Assembly: GCA_026418455.1 (NCBI GenBank)
Contig: JAOABH010000004.1
Coordinates: 620,001-684,000 of the forward strand
Direction of reading: 5' to 3'
From: Hydrogenothermaceae bacterium
GTDB lineage: Bacteria > Aquificota > Aquificia > Aquificales > Hydrogenothermaceae
Length of the DNA stretch: 64,000 nucleotides
Both the position numbers and the translations under genes were made by a program. Every line of letters begins with the position of its first letter. Within the stretch, counting starts at the first letter, position 1. The notes under the pieces were generated by a model. It was not told the origin of the DNA. It saw nothing but the letters and a program-made list of their open reading frames with translations, and did no database searches. Below are positions 10,184 through 22,100 of the stretch, piece by piece.

Positions 10184-11782
10184 ATGCTAAAAGTAGGATT
10201 TATAGATTATAAAAATACTATACCTTTCTGTATAGAAAGTGTTAAAAATGTAGAGGTAATACGGGATTATCCCGCAAACCTAAATAAGATGTTATTTGAG
10301 GGAAATATAGATGTAGGTATAGTTTCTTCTGGAGAGTATATAGAACATTACTACAGATACTTTATATTTCCTGAACTGTCCATCTCTGGCTACAGAGATG
10401 TTAAGTCCGTTGCCATACTTTCAAACACACCTTTAGAAGATGTGAGTACTATCTATCTAACAAAAGAATCAAAAACTTCCGTATTACTTACAAAGGTTAT
10501 ATTTGAAAAATTTTTGAAAAAAAAACCAACCTACAGATATTTTGATTCTATAAAAAATAAAGAAACTGTCTTGGTTATAGGAGATAAAGCTCTTGATATT
10601 CAACAAAAGTTTAGATATTGTTATGATCTTTCAAAAATATGGTTTGATTACACTGGATTACCATTCACATTTGCTCTATGGTGTGTAAATAAAGAGAAGT
10701 TTTTTGAAAACAGAGAAGAAGTTTTACAGCTATACAATCAACTTAAAGAAAATAAAGAGGATTTCTTTAAATCTTTAGAAAATATTAAGTTAGATGGCTA
10801 CCTTAAAGCATATCTAAGAAATATTGATTACTCACTTACAGAGAAACATGTAGAATCTCTCTTAATTTTCTCAGAGTATCTATTTGAATTAGGATATATA
10901 AAATCAATTCCGGATTTTAAATTTATTGATGGAGTAGTTATTACAAGAGATAAAACAAAAACTATCTACAACTTTAATTATAAAGAAGCATACCACAGTA
11001 CAAAAGCGGGAGCATACACAGAGAGTTTTGAAAAGTTTGTTAAACCATCTAATATGAAAACTATTTTAGAAAAAGGACAGCCCATCACTATTTTAGATGT
11101 TGGATTTGGTCTTGGATACAATGTAGCAACAGCTATCAACTTTGCAAAAACTATATCAAAAAAGCCTATGTTAGAGATAATATCCATAGAGAAAGACATA
11201 AACTTTCTTGAAAATATAAGGAAAATCGATTATCCGGAAAACCTATCACAGGAGTATCAGTTTATACTTTCATTAAAACCGGTTACAGTCAATATCTCCG
11301 CTGAAGAGATAAAAGGTTTTCAAACAAGAGAAGAAAATATAACTCTAACAGTTTTAATAGATGAGGGAAGAAAGATAATAAACCTCTTAAAAAGAGAGGG
11401 AAAAAAGTTTGATACCATTTTTTACGACCCATTCTCTCCAAAAGTAAATACGGAGATGTGGACTTTAGATATATTTAGAGTTTTAGGTGAAATAATAAAA
11501 GATGATGGAATCTTATTAACATACTCAAACGCAATACCTGTAAAGGTAGGACTTTTAGAAGCGGGGTTTAAAATAGGATATATATCTCCGGTGGGAAGGA
11601 GAACTCCGTCTCTGGTAGCAACAAAATGTGGAGATATCTATCAGATATTAGAAGAAGAGATTAAAAAAATAAGAAGTTCAAAATTTGCAGTTCCTTACAG
11701 AGATTTAGACTTTTCTTTAACTGGAAAACAGATATGGGAAAATTGGGAAAAAGAGGTAGCCAAAGCCACCTCCGGAAAGTGA
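10184..11782 (+). CDS. Fusion protein: N-terminal MqnA-like chorismate dehydratase + C-terminal MnmC2 (DUF752)-like SAM methyltransferase
   Basis: N-term GFIDYKNTIPF, SSGEYIEHY, GDKALDIQ, WFDYTGLPFTFALW (MqnA family); C-term YKEAYHSTKAGAYTESFEKF, ILDVGFGLGYNVATAI, DTIFYDPFSPKVNTEMW (MnmC2 family). Confidence 0.82.
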   Translation: MLKVGFIDYKNTIPFCIESVKNVEVIRDYPANLNKMLFEGNIDVGIVSSGEYIEHYYRYFIFPELSISGYRDVKSVAILSNTPLEDVSTIYLTKESKTSVLLTKVIFEKFLKKKPTYRYFDSIKNKETVLVIGDKALDIQQKFRYCYDLSKIWFDYTGLPFTFALWCVNKEKFFENREEVLQLYNQLKENKEDFFKSLENIKLDGYLKAYLRNIDYSLTEKHVESLLIFSEYLFELGYIKSIPDFKFIDGVVITRDKTKTIYNFNYKEAYHSTKAGAYTESFEKFVKPSNMKTILEKGQPITILDVGFGLGYNVATAINFAKTISKKPMLEIISIEKDINFLENIRKIDYPENLSQEYQFILSLKPVTVNISAEEIKGFQTREENITLTVLIDEGRKIINLLKREGKKFDTIFYDPFSPKVNTEMWTLDIFRVLGEIIKDDGILLTYSNAIPVKVGLLEAGFKIGYISPVGRRTPSLVATKCGDIYQILEEEIKKIRSSKFAVPYRDLDFSLTGKQIWENWEKEVAKATSGK

Positions 11783-13555
11783 TTACTCTCCTTCTATAAA
11801 CGGTTTTAGATATTTAGCTCTGTGAGGATGTCTTAACTTTCTTAAAGCTTTTGCCTCTATCTGTCTTATTCTTTCTCTCGTTACTCCAAATCTCTTACCT
11901 ACCTGCTCAAGTGTATGCTCAGTATCATCTTCAAGACCAAATCTATACCTTAGCACCTGCTCCTCTCTCTCTGAGAGGGTAGATAAAACTTCATCAAGTT
12001 GAGCCCTTAGAGCATTTTTAAGGACGTGAGCTTCCGGAGATAAGACAGTCTTATCTTCAATAAAATCTCCAAGATGGGACTCTTCATCTGTTCCAATAGG
12101 TGTTTCAAGGGAGATAGGTTCTTGTGAAGTTCTGAGTATCTTTCTTACTTTATCAGCAGGCATACCTACCTTCTTAGCTATCTCTTCTGGGGTTGGCTCT
12201 CTTCCAAGTTCCTGAACTAAAGACCTTGATACTCTGATAAGTTTATTTATAGTTTCTATCATATGGACAGGTATTCTTATCGTTCTTGCTTGGTCTGCTA
12301 TAGCCCTTGTTATAGCCTGTCTTATCCACCATGTAGCATAAGTTGAGAACTTATACCCTCTCTTATAGTCATATTTATCAACAGCTTTCATAAGTCCTAT
12401 ATTACCTTCCTGTATTAAATCAAGAAACTGCAGACCTCTGTTTGTATACTTTTTGGCTATTGAGACCACAAGTCTTAAGTTTGCTTTAACCATAATCTGT
12501 TTAACATTGTTTATCTCATTTCTACCTTCCTGTATAAGGTCTATAACATGCTCAAACTCAGAAGGGACAGTGCCTATCTTCTCTTTAAGGCCCTCTATCT
12601 CGTTTTTAAGTCTGAGTGTTTCTGTTCTTAATATCTCAAATCTTCCAAAGGAAAACCCGTTTTTCTCTATCTTCTTTAGCAGTTCGGGATACTTTTCATA
12701 TGATCCATCTAATAACTTATCAATATCCGGACTTATCTTCTGAATGATTTTTATTCTTTTTTCATAATCTCTCTCATTTTTTCTTAACTTTGTATAAAGA
12801 TCTTTTAGTTCATCTGCAAACTTATCCAGTTTTGTAAATTTAATATTAAGTTGCTTTATAAATTTGTTTAACTTTGCATGTTGCCATACGAAATCTCTCT
12901 TTGCTTCTATACTTTTTTCTTCAAGATATCTCTTCTCTTTTTCTTTCAGATCTCTATATAAAATTGCAAGTTCCATACCTTTTTTAACAAAATCGGCTGT
13001 AGTTTTGTCAAAACCATCTGAATTCTCAATTTCGTAGTTGACATCTTCAGCTGCATCTTCCTTCTCTTCTTCCTGATCCAGTTCCTCTATACTTAAAATA
13101 TCCTGAACTTTGATCTTTCCATCTATAACTTTTGCCCATTCGTCTAATAATCTCTCCGTTAAAAATGATGTTCTGAGAAGCCCTCTGAAAACCTTTTTTC
13201 TTCCTCTCTCTATCTCTTTTGCATACCTAATCTCTTCATCTCTCGTTAAAAGTGGTATCTTACCCATCTCTCTCAGATACAACTTTACAGGGTCATCAGC
13301 CTTAGACCAAACATCACTATCAAGATCTATTCCAAGGTATTCTGAGATATCATCTTCTGATGTAACATTTTGCTCATCTCTCACATCAATATTTAGTTCA
13401 TTTAGATACTCAATAAGCAGTTCAAGTTTTTCATCTGAAGTAAAAAATTCTTCATCTACATACTTTGTTATCTCGGAATGAGTAACGTAACCCTTCTCTC
13501 TCGCAAGATTTATAAGGGTTTTCACATCATCTCTCTCATAGAGATTCAATATCAT
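11783..13555 (-). CDS. rpoD: RNA polymerase primary sigma factor (sigma-70)
   Basis: [62 protein letters not shown]-term [20 protein letters not shown]. Confidence 0.97.
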   Translation of the reverse strand: MILNLYERDDVKTLINLAREKGYVTHSEITKYVDEEFFTSDEKLELLIEYLNELNIDVRDEQNVTSEDDISEYLGIDLDSDVWSKADDPVKLYLREMGKIPLLTRDEEIRYAKEIERGRKKVFRGLLRTSFLTERLLDEWAKVIDGKIKVQDILSIEELDQEEEKEDAAEDVNYEIENSDGFDKTTADFVKKGMELAILYRDLKEKEKRYLEEKSIEAKRDFVWQHAKLNKFIKQLNIKFTKLDKFADELKDLYTKLRKNERDYEKRIKIIQKISPDIDKLLDGSYEKYPELLKKIEKNGFSFGRFEILRTETLRLKNEIEGLKEKIGTVPSEFEHVIDLIQEGRNEINNVKQIMVKANLRLVVSIAKKYTNRGLQFLDLIQEGNIGLMKAVDKYDYKRGYKFSTYATWWIRQAITRAIADQARTIRIPVHMIETINKLIRVSRSLVQELGREPTPEEIAKKVGMPADKVRKILRTSQEPISLETPIGTDEESHLGDFIEDKTVLSPEAHVLKNALRAQLDEVLSTLSEREEQVLRYRFGLEDDTEHTLEQVGKRFGVTRERIRQIEAKALRKLRHPHRAKYLKPFIEGE

Positions 13556-15216
13556 CTGTAAACCTCCTTCTTAAGTTTTCTCTCTTGAATAAATTTAAAT
13601 AAAAACTTCTCTTTCTCTTCCTCTGGAAGGACAGAGTAGATCAATCTTTCTTCTTCTTGAATACTCTTTTGATGAAGATTCTGTAATTCTTCATAGAACT
13701 GGTCTTCTGGAATAGAAACAGGTATGTTATCAATTTCCGGTTTTAACTCTTCGTATTCTTCTGGTGTAGCATTTTTTATAAAATCAAAGTAATACATCAA
13801 GATTTTCGAAATATTTATTTTATCACAAAAATCGCAATTTTTCAATAATAAAGGATTAAGATATGCTGTTTTAAGAAGAGCTTTTTCATTTGGTGAAAGT
13901 TTTGATATTTTTGATTCATCTCTCTCTTTAAACTCCTTTTTATAGGTCTTTAATGTACCTATATCTGTTTCAAGCTTTGAAGTAGGAATATCAAGTTCTT
14001 GAGATATTAACGATATATATGAATATTTCAGATGAGTATCTCTTATACTTCTTAAAATTTCTATAACTATCTCATACAGTTTTTGGTAACTTTTTAATCT
14101 CTCTTTTAAATCTTGGATATCTTTTGTTTGTTTTATTCTCTTTACCAGAAAAAGAATGAAATCTTCAGACTTTCCTAAAATCTCCTTTACAGTTTTAATT
14201 CCGGCTTTTGATAATTCATCAGGGTCTTTAAATCCTTGGTAAGATACATACATAGGAGTTATTCCTTCTGAAAGAAGAACTTTTGCCACTGTGATAGATG
14301 CTTTTTTTCCAGCCTCATCACTGTCAAACATAATGTAAGCTTTACCCACAAATCTTTTAAGAAGATTTACATGTCCTTCTGTAAAAGCTGTTCCCAATGT
14401 TGCCACCACATTTTTAATACCTATCTGCCAGAGAGAAAGTAAATCCATATATCCTTCTACTATGATAACCTCTCTACTTTCTTTAATAAACTCAAGATTT
14501 TCAAACAGTCCGTATAAAACTTTACTTTTGTTGTATATTTTACTTTCAGGAGAGTTAAGATACTTAGGCAAAACTCCACTCTGTATTGTCCTACCACCAA
14601 AAGCCACAATATTACCTTTTATATCCTTTATAGGAAATATCAATCTTCCTCTAAATTTATCTACAACCTTCCCTTCAGTTAATAGACCAATCTCTTTTAA
14701 AAGATTAACATCTATACCATTTTCCTTACAGAAGTTTTCAAACTTTTCCTCTTCCTTAGGAGAGTAACCTAAGCTAAAATGTTTAACGGTAGAAGGTGAT
14801 ATATCTCTCCGTTTAATGTAATTTTTAGCATCTTCGTTATTGTATAAATTTTCCTGATAAAATTGAGTAATTTTTGACATAACCTCGTATATAGGCCTGT
14901 TTTCAGCTTCTACATCTTTACCGGTATATTTAACCTTTATACCATATCTGTTCGCTACCTTTACTATAGCCTCGGAAAAAGAGATTTTCTCATACTCCAT
15001 AACAAATTTAACAGCATCTCCACTTATACCACAGCCAAAACATTTGAATATATTTTTTGTAGGTGATACAACAAAAGATGGTGTTTTTTCGTTATGAAAA
15101 GGACAAAGTGTTATATAATTTACTCCGCTTTTTTTAAGAGGTATATAATCTGATATAATATCATAAACATTAGCGACAGCCTGAACTTCTTCAACTGTCT
15201 GAGGAGATATAGCCAT
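13552..15216 (-). CDS. dnaG: DNA primase
   Basis: [26 protein letters not shown] zinc finger; [30 protein letters not shown]. Confidence 0.96.
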   Translation of the reverse strand: MAISPQTVEEVQAVANVYDIISDYIPLKKSGVNYITLCPFHNEKTPSFVVSPTKNIFKCFGCGISGDAVKFVMEYEKISFSEAIVKVANRYGIKVKYTGKDVEAENRPIYEVMSKITQFYQENLYNNEDAKNYIKRRDISPSTVKHFSLGYSPKEEEKFENFCKENGIDVNLLKEIGLLTEGKVVDKFRGRLIFPIKDIKGNIVAFGGRTIQSGVLPKYLNSPESKIYNKSKVLYGLFENLEFIKESREVIIVEGYMDLLSLWQIGIKNVVATLGTAFTEGHVNLLKRFVGKAYIMFDSDEAGKKASITVAKVLLSEGITPMYVSYQGFKDPDELSKAGIKTVKEILGKSEDFILFLVKRIKQTKDIQDLKERLKSYQKLYEIVIEILRSIRDTHLKYSYISLISQELDIPTSKLETDIGTLKTYKKEFKERDESKISKLSPNEKALLKTAYLNPLLLKNCDFCDKINISKILMYYFDFIKNATPEEYEELKPEIDNIPVSIPEDQFYEELQNLHQKSIQEEERLIYSVLPEEEKEKFLFKFIQERKLKKEVYR

Positions 15217-15292
15217 TAAATCACCTTAATTGATTATTTAACTTTCTAAGAAGCAGTTATAAAATTTAGTAAGTTAAAAAATTTTTTCAAGT

Positions 15293-15955
15293 TTAAAAAA
15301 TCTTAGTCAACATAACTTGAAAAATACCTATAATAAAACCTATAAATCCACCTAAATTTGTTATGTAGTTAAGCTGTCTTTTTGAAAAACCCAATATAAT
15401 CTCTTCAAGAGTCTGTATATCCACTTCCATAAGTGTATTGTATATAAGATTTTCCAAGTCTAACTTTGATAAAACAGTTATAAAGTCTTCTTTTAGATAA
15501 TCCTCTATTCCGGATTCTATATGGGAGGATAACTTCTCTGTAATTTTCGGCTTTATTTTTTCTTTTATCTTTTCTGAAAGGTTACCTATCATTCCCTGAA
15601 TAAATCCTATACTAATCTCTTCAGACAGTGATTTTTTCAAACTTTCAATAAGATCTTCAAAAGACCTATCCACAATCTTATTTACAGTCTGATGGAGGCT
15701 GTTTTTAAAATCTTCACTATCAAATAAAGTGTGAAGTTTCTCAGCAGTTAAGAGATGAGAGACTATAGTTTTTGCAATTTTTCTTGATATCTCTTCTTTA
15801 CTTTTTGGTATAAGTCCCGGTGTAAAGGGAACTCTTACTCCAAATATATACTTAGGTTCAAAAGGTCTAAATATCATTTTAATAGCCAACCAGTTTGTAG
15901 AATAACCGATAAAAGCTCCTAACACCGGAGGAAGAATTATATCTATATCTATCAA
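15293..15955 (-). CDS. DUF445-family membrane protein
   Basis: GAFIGYSTNWLAIKMIFRPFEPKYIFGVRVPFTPGLIPKSKEEISRKI signature. Confidence 0.85.
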   Translation of the reverse strand: MIDIDIILPPVLGAFIGYSTNWLAIKMIFRPFEPKYIFGVRVPFTPGLIPKSKEEISRKIAKTIVSHLLTAEKLHTLFDSEDFKNSLHQTVNKIVDRSFEDLIESLKKSLSEEISIGFIQGMIGNLSEKIKEKIKPKITEKLSSHIESGIEDYLKEDFITVLSKLDLENLIYNTLMEVDIQTLEEIILGFSKRQLNYITNLGGFIGFIIGIFQVMLTKIF

Positions 15956-16806
15956 TTGCTTATCCTCTTAATAAAACCTGGTATGTTATTCTGTGCTCTA
16001 TACTCTCTTGCCTCTTTATCTGATTTAAACTTTCCAACCAATACTTTATAAAGACCATTTTCTTCTATTACAAAGGCATCCTTGTATTTAGATTTCTCCA
16101 CTAAGGCTTTCTCTTTAGTACTAAAAGCTCCTGTCTGTATTGAGAAATATCCAGATGTAATAAGAGACAATACCTCATTTTTAGACTCTGTCTGTTTTTG
16201 AGTTTTTTCTTTGGTATGTTCTGTTTTTTTGGTCATTTCTGTAGATTCTGTAACTTTTGCAACATTCTTATCTCTATGGATTTCCTCTTTCTTTATCTGA
16301 GTTTTCTCTTCTTTTACTGTAGTTGGCTTAGATTCGGGTTTTTGTTTTATAGTTTCCTCTTTTTTAGGTTGAGATTCTACAGAAGAAGTATCATTTTGAA
16401 TGTGATTCGTTGGAGTTTGCTCTTTATCTGAAGTTTGAACCTGCTGAGGTTTGTTAAGATTCTGTGTTGGTTGAGTTGTCTGTATAGGCTTTTGGTCTTC
16501 TTTTTGGCTATCAGGTTGATTTACAGCTTGAGGCTGATTTTCTTGCTGAGGTATTTTTACTTCCTGTAATGTCTCTTCCTTTGGAATTTGAGGTGGAGCA
16601 GAAGGTTGATTTATATCTTTTACTATCTTTATATCCGGCTCTGATACTTGATTTTTATCTGTTCCAGAGAAGAAATTAAGACCTATTGCAATAGACACAA
16701 GAGTAAGTAAAATACCGGACATATATATTAAAAGTCTCTCTATTTTTTCCTTCTTCTTCTTTTCCTTTACTGTTTTAAATACATCTTTTAAATCTCTATT
16801 TTCCAT
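15952..16806 (-). CDS. SPOR-domain, single-TM protein with long P/Q/K linker
   Basis: TM near N-terminus; low-complexity linker; C-term YFSIQTGAFSTKEKALVEKSKYKDAFVIEENGLYKVLVGKF (SPOR). Confidence 0.8.
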   Translation of the reverse strand: MENRDLKDVFKTVKEKKKKEKIERLLIYMSGILLTLVSIAIGLNFFSGTDKNQVSEPDIKIVKDINQPSAPPQIPKEETLQEVKIPQQENQPQAVNQPDSQKEDQKPIQTTQPTQNLNKPQQVQTSDKEQTPTNHIQNDTSSVESQPKKEETIKQKPESKPTTVKEEKTQIKKEEIHRDKNVAKVTESTEMTKKTEHTKEKTQKQTESKNEVLSLITSGYFSIQTGAFSTKEKALVEKSKYKDAFVIEENGLYKVLVGKFKSDKEAREYRAQNNIPGFIKRISN

Positions 16807-16807
16807 A

Positions 16808-18469
16808 TCACATCCTCTCTACCGGAGTAATCCCCATAATTTTAAATAATGTTCTCAACACATTTTTAACTGCTTTTAAAAGATAAAGTCTTGCCATCAT
16901 AAGTTCTTTATCATCTTCTATCAAAAATTTATGGGTATTGTAATATTTATGAAACCTTGAAGCAAGTTCATAAGTAATCCCTGTTATTTTGTGGGGCTGA
17001 TTCTTTAAAGCCGCTTCATTTATCAAATCTGGGATTGCCGCTATATACTTCATAATAGATTTTTCGGCATCTTCTTTTAAAAGCTGTAATTGTGAAGTAA
17101 AATCTGTTTCTAAGTCTATTCCAAATCTCTCCTTAGCTTCCCTAAACACACTTGATATTCTTGCATGGGCATACTGAACATAGAAGACAGGATTTTCAGA
17201 ACTTTTTTCCAAGGCAATATCTATATCAAAGTTAAGATGAGTATCACTATCTTTTGATGCAAAAAAGTATATAACAGGGTCTTTTCCTACTTCCTCAACA
17301 AGTTCTCTTAATGTTATAAAATCTCCGGACCTCTTTGACATTTTAACTTCCTGTCCGTTTTTGAATAGTTTTACAAGTTGAATAAACAAAACCTTTATCC
17401 AATCTTCAGGCACTCCAAAACTCATTACAGCAGCCTTTAATCTTGGAAAATATCCATGATGGTCAGATCCCCAGATGTTTATTATAAAGTCATAACCTCT
17501 CCTGTATTTGTCAAAATGATAAGCTATATCTCCGGCAAAGTATGTATAACTACCATCAGACTTTCTTATAACTCTATCTTTATCATCTCCGTAAATGGTA
17601 GTTTTTAACCATAAGGCTCCATCTTTTTCATAAATCATATCTTTTTCTTTTAAAAACTTTATAGCTTCCTCTACTTTACCATGTTCATACAGATGTTTTT
17701 CACTATACCATATATCAAATTCTACATCTATAAGCTTTAAATCCTCTTTTATCTTATCAAGAAGATAATTTTTCCCATAATTTGCACAAAACTCAACAGC
17801 ATCATCTTCAGAAAGCATAGATAGAATTTTTTCTCTTTCAAGAAGATAGAGTTCCTTTGCTATATCTTTTATATAATCTCCGTGATATCCATCTTCTGGA
17901 AAAGGATAATCAGGCTCTTCTATCTGTCTAAATCTTGCATATATAGACTCTCCAAGTTTTCTTATCTGGTTTCCAGCATCGTTGATATAAAACTCCCTTT
18001 CAACTTTATAACCTGTATAAGAATAAATTTCGGATAGTATCTTTCCTACAACTGCACCTCTTCCATGTCCAAGGTGAAGTGGACCAGTTGGATTTGCACT
18101 TACAAACTCTATATTTATCTTCCCTTTATTTTTTTCTCTCTGCTCCCCAAATCTATCACCTTCATTTACAGCCTTATGTAGAATTGAGTGATAAAAGTTA
18201 TCTGATAAAAAGAAGTTTAAAAATCCCGCTCCGGCAACCTCTACCTTTGAAAAAGTAGGAAGATTTTCTAAAATATCTTTAATCTGTCCTGCTATCTGAA
18301 CTGGAGGTTTCTTAATTATTTTTGTAAGTAAGAAAGCTATGTTAGTTGAAAAATCCCCCAGCTTCTCATCTTTTGGTATCTCTATTACTATCTTGTCTTC
18401 TATCTGTGAAACTTCTGGTATATGTTTTTTCAAAACATCTAAAATCTGATTTTTTATCTCACTCTTCAA
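16808..18469 (-). CDS. argS: Arginyl-tRNA synthetase
   Basis: SANPTGPLHLGHGRGAVVG, KMSKRSGDFITLRELVEEVGKD. Confidence 0.97.
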   Translation of the reverse strand: MKSEIKNQILDVLKKHIPEVSQIEDKIVIEIPKDEKLGDFSTNIAFLLTKIIKKPPVQIAGQIKDILENLPTFSKVEVAGAGFLNFFLSDNFYHSILHKAVNEGDRFGEQREKNKGKINIEFVSANPTGPLHLGHGRGAVVGKILSEIYSYTGYKVEREFYINDAGNQIRKLGESIYARFRQIEEPDYPFPEDGYHGDYIKDIAKELYLLEREKILSMLSEDDAVEFCANYGKNYLLDKIKEDLKLIDVEFDIWYSEKHLYEHGKVEEAIKFLKEKDMIYEKDGALWLKTTIYGDDKDRVIRKSDGSYTYFAGDIAYHFDKYRRGYDFIINIWGSDHHGYFPRLKAAVMSFGVPEDWIKVLFIQLVKLFKNGQEVKMSKRSGDFITLRELVEEVGKDPVIYFFASKDSDTHLNFDIDIALEKSSENPVFYVQYAHARISSVFREAKERFGIDLETDFTSQLQLLKEDAEKSIMKYIAAIPDLINEAALKNQPHKITGITYELASRFHKYYNTHKFLIEDDKELMMARLYLLKAVKNVLRTLFKIMGITPVERM

Positions 18470-18782
18470 CTTCTCTCCTCTTTAGTTTATTACAGATTGT
18501 AAAAATCAAAAAAACAGCGTAAAGAAAAATTATAGATAATGTTATTATATCAAACTTCAGCACTAATACAGGAAAGAATACTATTAACGAATAAAGTATT
18601 AATTGAATTTGACAATTCCTGGAGTAAGATACATTAAAAAATGGCAAAAATAAAAGTAACCCTGTTAGTCCAATATGAGAAAGTCCACCATACTCCTCTA
18701 ATTTATAGTAATCAAATATGTAAAAAATAGTTGATATAACTATACTTAGAGAGAGAAGTCTTATAAACCATTTTAGTTGCAT
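18459..18782 (-). CDS. Small hypothetical membrane protein
   Basis: Hydrophobic ORF in operon, overlaps argS start by 11 nt. Confidence 0.6.
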   Translation of the reverse strand: MQLKWFIRLLSLSIVISTIFYIFDYYKLEEYGGLSHIGLTGLLLFLPFFNVSYSRNCQIQLILYSLIVFFPVLVLKFDIITLSIIFLYAVFLIFTICNKLKRREVEE

Positions 18783-18788
18783 TAAACT

Positions 18789-20075
18789 CTATATTATCTC
18801 TCTTCTTATCTTTGCTCCAATATTGCTTAGTTTTTGGTCTATATGTTCATATCCTCTATCTAAGTGGTAAATATTATGTATCCTTGTTTCTCCTTCTGCT
18901 ATCAATCCTGCTATTACCATAGCTGCACTTGCCCTAAGGTCTGTTGCTTTTACATCTGTAGCTGAAAACTTCTCTACAGGTCTTATTATTGCGGTCTTAC
19001 CAACTATCTCTATATTTGCACCTAATCTATTTAACTCAGGAACATGCATAAATCTATTTTCAAATATATTTTCTGTAATCTCTGATACTCCATCTGCAAA
19101 ACATAGTAAAGTCATAAACTGTGCCTGCAAATCTGTTGGAAAAAGTGGATACTCTTTTGTTTGTATATTTACGGGTCTAAGTTTTTCCTCTCTTTTTATC
19201 ATCACTTTATTTTTATCTACCGGAATAACATATATACCTATATCTTCTAATACCTTATCAACATATTCCAAATATTCAAATGGATAATTCTCTATTATAA
19301 CTTTACCGTCAGTTAAAGCTGACAAAACAGCAAATGTACCTGCCTCTATTCTATCTGGTATAACTCTATGGGTAGTACCGTTTAACTGTTTAACTCCATT
19401 TATAACTATCCTATGAGTTCCCTCTCCCTGTATATCAGCTCCCATTTTCTTTAGCATAATAGCAAGGTCAACTACCTCTGGTTCTAACGCCGCATTTTCT
19501 ATTACAGTAGTACCTTCTGCTAAAACTGCTGCCATCATTATATTTTCTGTTCCAGTAACTGTTATTTTATCAAAGAATATATGAGAGCCTTTAAGTCTTC
19601 TTTGTGCATAAGCCTTTATATATCCATGTTCTATTTTTATCTGGGCTCCCATCTTTTCAAGAGCCTTTAAATGTAGATCTACAGGTCTTGCTCCAATAGA
19701 GCATCCTCCTGGAAGTGCTACCTCAGCATATCCAAATCTACTAAGCATAGGACCTAAAACAAGGATTGATGCTCTCATTTTACTTACAAGTTCATAATCT
19801 GCACTGAAAGATTTTGGATTTGATAATCTGTAAGAAAATATACCATTATCTATCTGATTTATCTCTGCTCCTATACTTTCAAGTAGCAAATTCATAGTTT
19901 TAATATCAAGTAAATCCGGAACATTCTCTAAAATAACCTCTTTCTCTGTTAAAATAGTTGCTGCTATGTTAGGTAATGCTGCATTCTTTGCTCCAGATAC
20001 TTTCAATACTCCTTCTAACCTATTACCACCTTCTATTATCAATGCCTCTCTCAACTCTACCTTTACCTCAAACAT
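18789..20075 (-). CDS. murA: UDP-N-acetylglucosamine 1-carboxyvinyltransferase
   Basis: [51 protein letters not shown]. Confidence 0.96.
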   Translation of the reverse strand: MFEVKVELREALIIEGGNRLEGVLKVSGAKNAALPNIAATILTEKEVILENVPDLLDIKTMNLLLESIGAEINQIDNGIFSYRLSNPKSFSADYELVSKMRASILVLGPMLSRFGYAEVALPGGCSIGARPVDLHLKALEKMGAQIKIEHGYIKAYAQRRLKGSHIFFDKITVTGTENIMMAAVLAEGTTVIENAALEPEVVDLAIMLKKMGADIQGEGTHRIVINGVKQLNGTTHRVIPDRIEAGTFAVLSALTDGKVIIENYPFEYLEYVDKVLEDIGIYVIPVDKNKVMIKREEKLRPVNIQTKEYPLFPTDLQAQFMTLLCFADGVSEITENIFENRFMHVPELNRLGANIEIVGKTAIIRPVEKFSATDVKATDLRASAAMVIAGLIAEGETRIHNIYHLDRGYEHIDQKLSNIGAKIRREII

Positions 20076-20085
20076 AGTTAGCCTC

Positions 20086-20928
20086 CTAATTATAACCTAT
20101 AATTACTCTATCTATACCTTGTAGATCCTTAATCAGATGGATATCTTTAAAACCTTCTGCTAAGAATAAATCTTTTACCTTTTTAGCCTGTCCTATTCCT
20201 AATTCAAAAGCAACAAAACCACCATCTTTAAGGTATCTCTTTGACCAGCTTAATATCTTTTCGTAAAATTCTGTCCCAACTTTACCGGAAATTAAAGCTT
20301 CCACAGGTTCTTTTTTAACTTCTCTCTGTAATGTCTCATACTCAGATTGAGATATATAAGGTGGATTTGAGACAACAAAATCCAGTTTGATATCTAACTT
20401 TGGTTCTTCAAATATAGACTGCTTTTTAAGTAGAAATCTGTCTGCTACTTTATGTATATTTGCATTTATGTTAGAAATCTCCAAAGCCTTTTCCGATATA
20501 TCTACACCTATCATATTTATATTTTTTCTCATCTTTAAAATAGTTATGGCTATACAGCCACTTCCAACCCCAACATCAATTCCAACTAATTCTTTACCTT
20601 CCGGTAATCTTTTAACAACCTCCTCAACTAATATCTCTGTCTCTGGACGTGGTATTAAAACTCCCTCTTCTATATAAAACTCTAAACCAAAAAACTCTTT
20701 TTTGTTTATTATATAGGCAACAGGAAAACCTTCTCCTCTCTTCTTAATTTCTTTAAGTATTCTTTCAACCTTATCCTCCGGTATATCCATATCTGGGTCT
20801 GTTATTATTTTCTCTTTTGGAATATTTAAAACTGTGGATATAATAATCATAGCATCAAGAGCTGGGTTTTCTACAGAGCTATCTTTTAAAATCTTGATAG
20901 ATTGATTATATATATCCCCTAATCTCAT
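20086..20928 (-). CDS. prmC: Release factor glutamine methyltransferase
   Basis: IPRPETEILVE, GIDVGVGSGCIAI, VVSNPPYI. Confidence 0.95.
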   Translation of the reverse strand: MRLGDIYNQSIKILKDSSVENPALDAMIIISTVLNIPKEKIITDPDMDIPEDKVERILKEIKKRGEGFPVAYIINKKEFFGLEFYIEEGVLIPRPETEILVEEVVKRLPEGKELVGIDVGVGSGCIAITILKMRKNINMIGVDISEKALEISNINANIHKVADRFLLKKQSIFEEPKLDIKLDFVVSNPPYISQSEYETLQREVKKEPVEALISGKVGTEFYEKILSWSKRYLKDGGFVAFELGIGQAKKVKDLFLAEGFKDIHLIKDLQGIDRVIIGYN

Positions 20929-22100
20929 CTAACTTTTTGTAAGATAAAACCTTTAAGATAAAGTGTAGAAGGGATATTAATTATATAAGGATGGTCTAAG
21001 TCTTGGGTAAGATATTCTATGTACTGTGTCTTTATTTTTGTATCTTTTAATGCATCTAAAGTTACATTTATAAGGTCCTCGTATGTTATATGATGAGAGC
21101 AGGAAAACACAGCTAAATAACCATTATCATTTAAAAGTTTTAAACTGTTTAAAATTAGATATTTAAATCCTCTTAAAGCTCCTTCTTTCTCATTTTTACT
21201 TTTTGCAAAAGGTGGTGGGTCTAAAACAATCATGTCATACTTTAACCCAGATTTTAACTCATCTTTGACAAAATCAAACACATCAGCTTTTTTGATTTCA
21301 TAACTTTCAATATTATTCAGTTTTAAGTTTTCGTTTATAAGTGAAACTGCATTTTCCGATATATCAACAAACTTAACAAAATCTGCACCTTTTAAGGCTG
21401 TATATATACCAAATCCACCTGTATTGGAAAACAGGTCTAAAACCTTAAAACCTCTCTTAACATACTTGGAAACTTTTTCTCTGTTTGCTCTTTGGTCTAA
21501 GTAGAATCCAGTTTTCTGTCCACTAATTAAATCTATTTTAAATTTAACACCGTTTTCTGTTATTGTAATGTTATCAGGAACATATCCGTATAAAACCTTT
21601 TCCTCTGTTTCTAAACCTTCTGCTAACCTTGATTTAGCATCTGATTTTTCTATAATAGCCTTTGGTTTTAAAACATCTATTATACTTTCCAAAATAATAT
21701 TTCTAAGATTTTCCATTCCAGCTGTGTTTATTTGTAGAGATATATAACCATCGTAGTAATCAGCTATAATTCCCGGAAGCTCATCTGCCTCTGAATGGAT
21801 GATTCTTACCCCATTTGAAATTTTAAAAATTCCCTCTCTTTTCTCTGTAGCTTTTTTTATTCTATTGACAAAAAACTGCTTATTAATTTCCTCTCTTTCA
21901 AAAGTTAGAACTCTAACTGTAATCTTACTTTTTGGATTTATATAACCTATCCCTAAAAATTCTCCCTTTGGAGAAGTTATCTCTATAATCTCTCCTGACT
22001 TTACATTCTTAGGAAATTCTTTTATCTCTCTATTGTATATCCAAGGATTATAAAGCTTTAACCTTTCTAAAACTTCCTTTTTAACGACCACCTTCTTCAT
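20925..22100 (-). CDS. PUA + class I SAM-dependent rRNA methyltransferase (RlmI-like)
   Basis: GQKTGFYLDQRANR, VLDLFSNTGGFGIYTA, DPPPFAKSKNEKEGALRG. Confidence 0.88.
   Translation of the reverse strand: MKKVVVKKEVLERLKLYNPWIYNREIKEFPKNVKSGEIIEITSPKGEFLGIGYINPKSKITVRVLTFEREEINKQFFVNRIKKATEKREGIFKISNGVRIIHSEADELPGIIADYYDGYISLQINTAGMENLRNIILESIIDVLKPKAIIEKSDAKSRLAEGLETEEKVLYGYVPDNITITENGVKFKIDLISGQKTGFYLDQRANREKVSKYVKRGFKVLDLFSNTGGFGIYTALKGADFVKFVDISENAVSLINENLKLNNIESYEIKKADVFDFVKDELKSGLKYDMIVLDPPPFAKSKNEKEGALRGFKYLILNSLKLLNDNGYLAVFSCSHHITYEDLINVTLDALKDTKIKTQYIEYLTQDLDHPYIINIPSTLYLKGFILQKVR

Noticed and set aside
12453-12743. Antisense ORFs opposite rpoD (also 13110-13481)
   Set aside because: Fully opposite a well-conserved gene, serine/leucine-rich translation typical of antisense frames in AT-rich coding sequence.
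16198-16431. F/C-rich ORF opposite the SPOR protein linker
   Set aside because: By-product of the low-complexity K/E/T/Q linker on the other strand.
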